Assembly: GCA_049297395.1 (NCBI GenBank)
Contig: JBAQUG010000497.1
Span: forward strand, 1 to 64,000
DNA: 64,000 bases
From: GWF2-50-93 sp049297395
Lineage (GTDB): Bacteria > Verrucomicrobiota > Lentisphaeria > Victivallales > GWF2-50-93
Direction of reading: 5' to 3'
The notes beneath the pieces were generated by a model, which was not told the DNA's origin, did not search any database, and was given only the letters and a program-made list of their open reading frames with translations. Made by a program: the position numbers and the translations under genes. Positions 62,330 to 64,000 of the stretch are shown one piece after another. Within the stretch, counting starts at the first letter, position 1. Each line of letters starts with the position of its first letter.

Positions 62330-63205
62330 ATGGAATGTAATTTTAAGGAAATAACTTATACTTTTATGGGAAGACTGGATAGGCATGACCTGGAGCAGCT
62401 CAGCAGCTGCCTTGAGCTGGCGCTTCTTGAAGCCTCGGAAGTGTCATTTACTTTTACCGGCCGCAACCGGCACTCGTTCAACAGGATTTTCCTGGTCCTC
62501 CACGAAAGAGGCGGAAACAATTTCATCCGCAATCATACCCCAGGATCGGATCAGCGGCTGAAAATGACCAGGAGGATGATTTATTTCATGCCTGGAAATA
62601 CTGATCTTGAATTCAGCTTCAATGCCGACATGCGCTTCATATCATTCCACTTCCACCTGAATCTGTTCTCCCATTTCGACGTGTTTTCAGGACAGAGGAC
62701 CTGCGCAAGCATTCCTGATGAAAAAGGGATCTGCGGGGAAATGTCCGACATTCTTAATTCTTCCGGTTATGATTTACAGAACCTATGCCGCCTGCAAAGC
62801 ATGCTGATCGCCCTTGCAGGGGATTTCATCGAACCCGGCAATGCCGGCCTGGACAGGCTGGATTTCCTTAACAGCAAGTATTCCGCAGTTTTTGAATACG
62901 TCAGGAATAGCGCCGATGCCACGACTGGCATCGATGATCTTGTGGAAGCCGCAAAAATGTCAAGGGATTCGCTTTCCCGTGAATTCTCCAGGGATTGCGG
63001 CATCCCTCTGAAGAAATACTTGAACCGCAACCTGATCCGGAAAGCGGAGAAGCAGCTGCTTGAACCAAAGGCGACTGCCCGAATGGTGGCGGAAAAACTT
63101 AAATTCAACAATGAATATTATTTCTCACGCTTCTTCAAGAAGAACACCGGCACGACAACGAGGGATTACCGGGAGCAGATGCAGACACACAGGATGATGG
63201 ATTAA
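62330..63205 (+). CDS. AraC-family transcriptional regulator
   Basis: The 291-residue protein ends in a typical AraC DNA-binding pair of helix-turn-helices. The first is IDDLVEAAKMSRDSLSREFS, followed by GIPLKKYLNRNLIRKAEKQL. The second is ARMVAEKLKFNNEYYFSRFF, followed by KKNTGTTTRDYRE. The first 180 residues should be a cupin-like sugar sensor (NFIRNHTPGSDQRLK, IYFMPGNTDLEF, ISFHFHLNLFSHFD). It is divergent from the GH116 gene and likely activates it. No good ribosome site precedes the ATG at 62330, so the exact start is uncertain. Confidence 0.9.
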   Translation: MECNFKEITYTFMGRLDRHDLEQLSSCLELALLEASEVSFTFTGRNRHSFNRIFLVLHERGGNNFIRNHTPGSDQRLKMTRRMIYFMPGNTDLEFSFNADMRFISFHFHLNLFSHFDVFSGQRTCASIPDEKGICGEMSDILNSSGYDLQNLCRLQSMLIALAGDFIEPGNAGLDRLDFLNSKYSAVFEYVRNSADATTGIDDLVEAAKMSRDSLSREFSRDCGIPLKKYLNRNLIRKAEKQLLEPKATARMVAEKLKFNNEYYFSRFFKKNTGTTTRDYREQMQTHRMMD

Positions 63206-63298
63206 TGGATTTTTGAATTTATTCGCCTTTGGCTAATTACTGGATTATTGGGTTTGAGTTCAAGAAAAACCACGGATGCTTGAACGCCCCTTCGGGCA

Positions 63299-63478
63299 TT
63301 AGCGGATCTTGTCGATGACGTTGTTCCAGTATAGCTGGATGAAGAAATCGCGGGTTCCCTCCTCACCGAACTCAAAGACCTCGTCAATCGTTTTCCCGAG
63401 CTCGTTGATTGTCAGACCCGCGCGGCGTTCATCTGGGTCCGTCGACCGGTAGAGACTCAATTTCCTGTAACGGAACAT
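63299..63478 (-). CDS. Small hypothetical protein, 59 residues
   Basis: An ATG with a TAGGA site seven bases upstream opens a 59-residue frame. It contains RKLSLYRSTDPDERR, LTINELGKTIDEVFEFGEE and IQLYWNNVIDKIR, and ends at TAA. The composition is charged and helix-forming, as in a real small protein, not a random frame. I do not recognise a family. A perfect palindrome (63499-63519) lies just upstream. It could be the surviving end of a longer gene. Confidence 0.45.
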   Translation of the reverse strand: MFRYRKLSLYRSTDPDERRAGLTINELGKTIDEVFEFGEEGTRDFFIQLYWNNVIDKIR

Positions 63479-63498
63479 AGTTATTCCTAGACATTATT

Positions 63499-63519
63499 GA
63501 GGCAATTTAAAATTGCCTC
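63499..63519. promoter_or_regulatory. Perfect 10-bp inverted repeat near the small ORF
   Basis: GAGGCAATTT and AAATTGCCTC pair around one base and are followed by TTTTG on the + strand. The site could be an operator for the small minus-strand ORF or a + strand terminator. Confidence 0.45.
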
Positions 63520-63538
63520 TTTTGATCTGATTGCTTAG

Positions 63539-63608
63539 GTTGGTGTTCACAACTTTAGTGTGTCTTGGTATTCAATATGTAAGACACGCTGAAGCCGTGA
63601 ACACCAAC
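63539..63608. repeat. 70-base nested hairpin
   Basis: The outer arms GTTGGTGTTCAC (63539-63550) and GTGAACACCAAC (63597-63608) pair perfectly over 12 bases. The inner arms GTGTCTT (63560-63566) and AAGACAC (63581-63587) also pair, with a 14-base loop. It lies downstream of the last minus-strand gene and may end its transcript, although there is no U-run on that strand. Confidence 0.6.
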
Positions 63609-63685
63609 GGGAATACTGCCCACACAACCGCTTTTCCCGTAGATCTTATTGCTTATGTAATAATCTACCTGAAGCTTACATGCTA

Positions 63686-64000
63686 TCAAGGTTTCGGCGA
63701 AAGGGTGATTCCCTTCTCGTCGGTGATATATGCCGAGAACGCGCTGCCGCCGCTGCCGCCCTGCTGCTTCACAAGAAGCGTGTTCACACCCTTCTTGAGC
63801 TTCAGGACACCCCAGTGGACGGCGGACCAGGTTGTGAAATCCGAACCGCAGTCGGCCTTGACTTCCGGCTTTACGTTTGTGGTGATCGGCTCGCCGTTGA
63901 GGAAGGCCTTCGCCCACCAGTCAACGCCCATATAGAAAAGCGCGGTCCTGTCTTCATTGCTGTTTATAAAGGTCACCGCATAGTTGAAGTCCGCACTTGA
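63686..64000 (-). CDS. C-terminal end of another module-bearing protein (partial)
   Basis: The frame is open at the window edge and ends at 63686. It shows the last 100 residues or so of the recurrent module: VTFINSNEDRTALFYMGVDW, AKAFLNGEPI, LKLKKGVNTLLVKQQGGSGG and AYITDEKGITLSPKP. The match to the ends of C and D is close. The catalytic part lies outside the window. The final DPGD is replaced by DEKG. Confidence 0.78.
   Translation of the reverse strand, partial: SSADFNYAVTFINSNEDRTALFYMGVDWWAKAFLNGEPITTNVKPEVKADCGSDFTTWSAVHWGVLKLKKGVNTLLVKQQGGSGGSAFSAYITDEKGITLSPKP

Noticed and set aside
1..64000. CRISPR arrays, tRNA or rRNA genes, phage genes
   Set aside because: No regularly spaced repeats, no cloverleaf or rRNA stretches, and no integrase or transposase motifs were found on reading.

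Overview
The window looks like a carbohydrate-degradation region from a member of the Verrucomicrobiota/Lentisphaerota/Kiritimatiellota group. This is inferred from gene content, not from a marker gene. The signs are five pseudopilin-like genes with the F-TLIELL-VIAIIAIL leader (four with an H-X9-DG or similar C-terminus), a DUF5703 protein, many glycoside hydrolases, LacI/GntR/AraC regulators, and dispersed hairpin repeats in almost every larger gap. No rRNA, tRNA, CRISPR array or transposase gene was recognised.

Layout. 1-5.1 kb: a partial minus-strand ORF, a pseudopilin, a beta-helix protein and a GH29 fucosidase. 5.2-17.2 kb (+): a LacI regulator behind a near-consensus promoter and operator, then pseudopilin, a 1377-aa secreted protein (A), an NHL propeller protein, a GH39-like enzyme and a DUF5703/GH95-like protein. 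17.8-35.5 kb (-): pseudopilin, PA14-bearing giant (D, 1592 aa), heparinase II/III-like lyase (C), giant B (1397 aa), a mutarotase-like protein (H) and a CE7 acetyl esterase. 35.6-48.4 kb (-): a clan GH-A-like enzyme, pseudopilin, sulfatase, DUF3604 PHP-like protein, LamG-like protein, two decayed genes, a GH31/GH36-like enzyme and a VapBC toxin-antitoxin pair. 48.7-50.9 kb: convergent GntR and LacI regulators. 51.4-59.6 kb (-): pseudopilin, a GH29 with an extra C-terminal module (E) and a 1690-aa fusion of an A-type protein with an NHL propeller. 59.7-64 kb: a GH116-like enzyme divergent from an AraC regulator, a small ORF, and the truncated end of another module-bearing protein.

How it fits together. 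Fucosidases, a GH95-like protein, a uronate-type lyase, a sulfatase, an acetyl esterase and several other GHs suggest a locus for a branched, acetylated, possibly sulfated and fucose-containing glycan (inference). The most novel-looking signal is a recurring C-terminal module of about 180 residues (GPFP, PPEKE, CDWWA-AW-NGE, LKKG-N-LLVK, SDPGD). It sits on unrelated catalytic proteins, together with a family of giant secreted paralogues whose central domain I cannot assign. Pseudopilin genes sit at or near the start of each operon. A frameshifted scrap of the module now forms the 3' end of a LacI gene, so the region has been rearranged recently.
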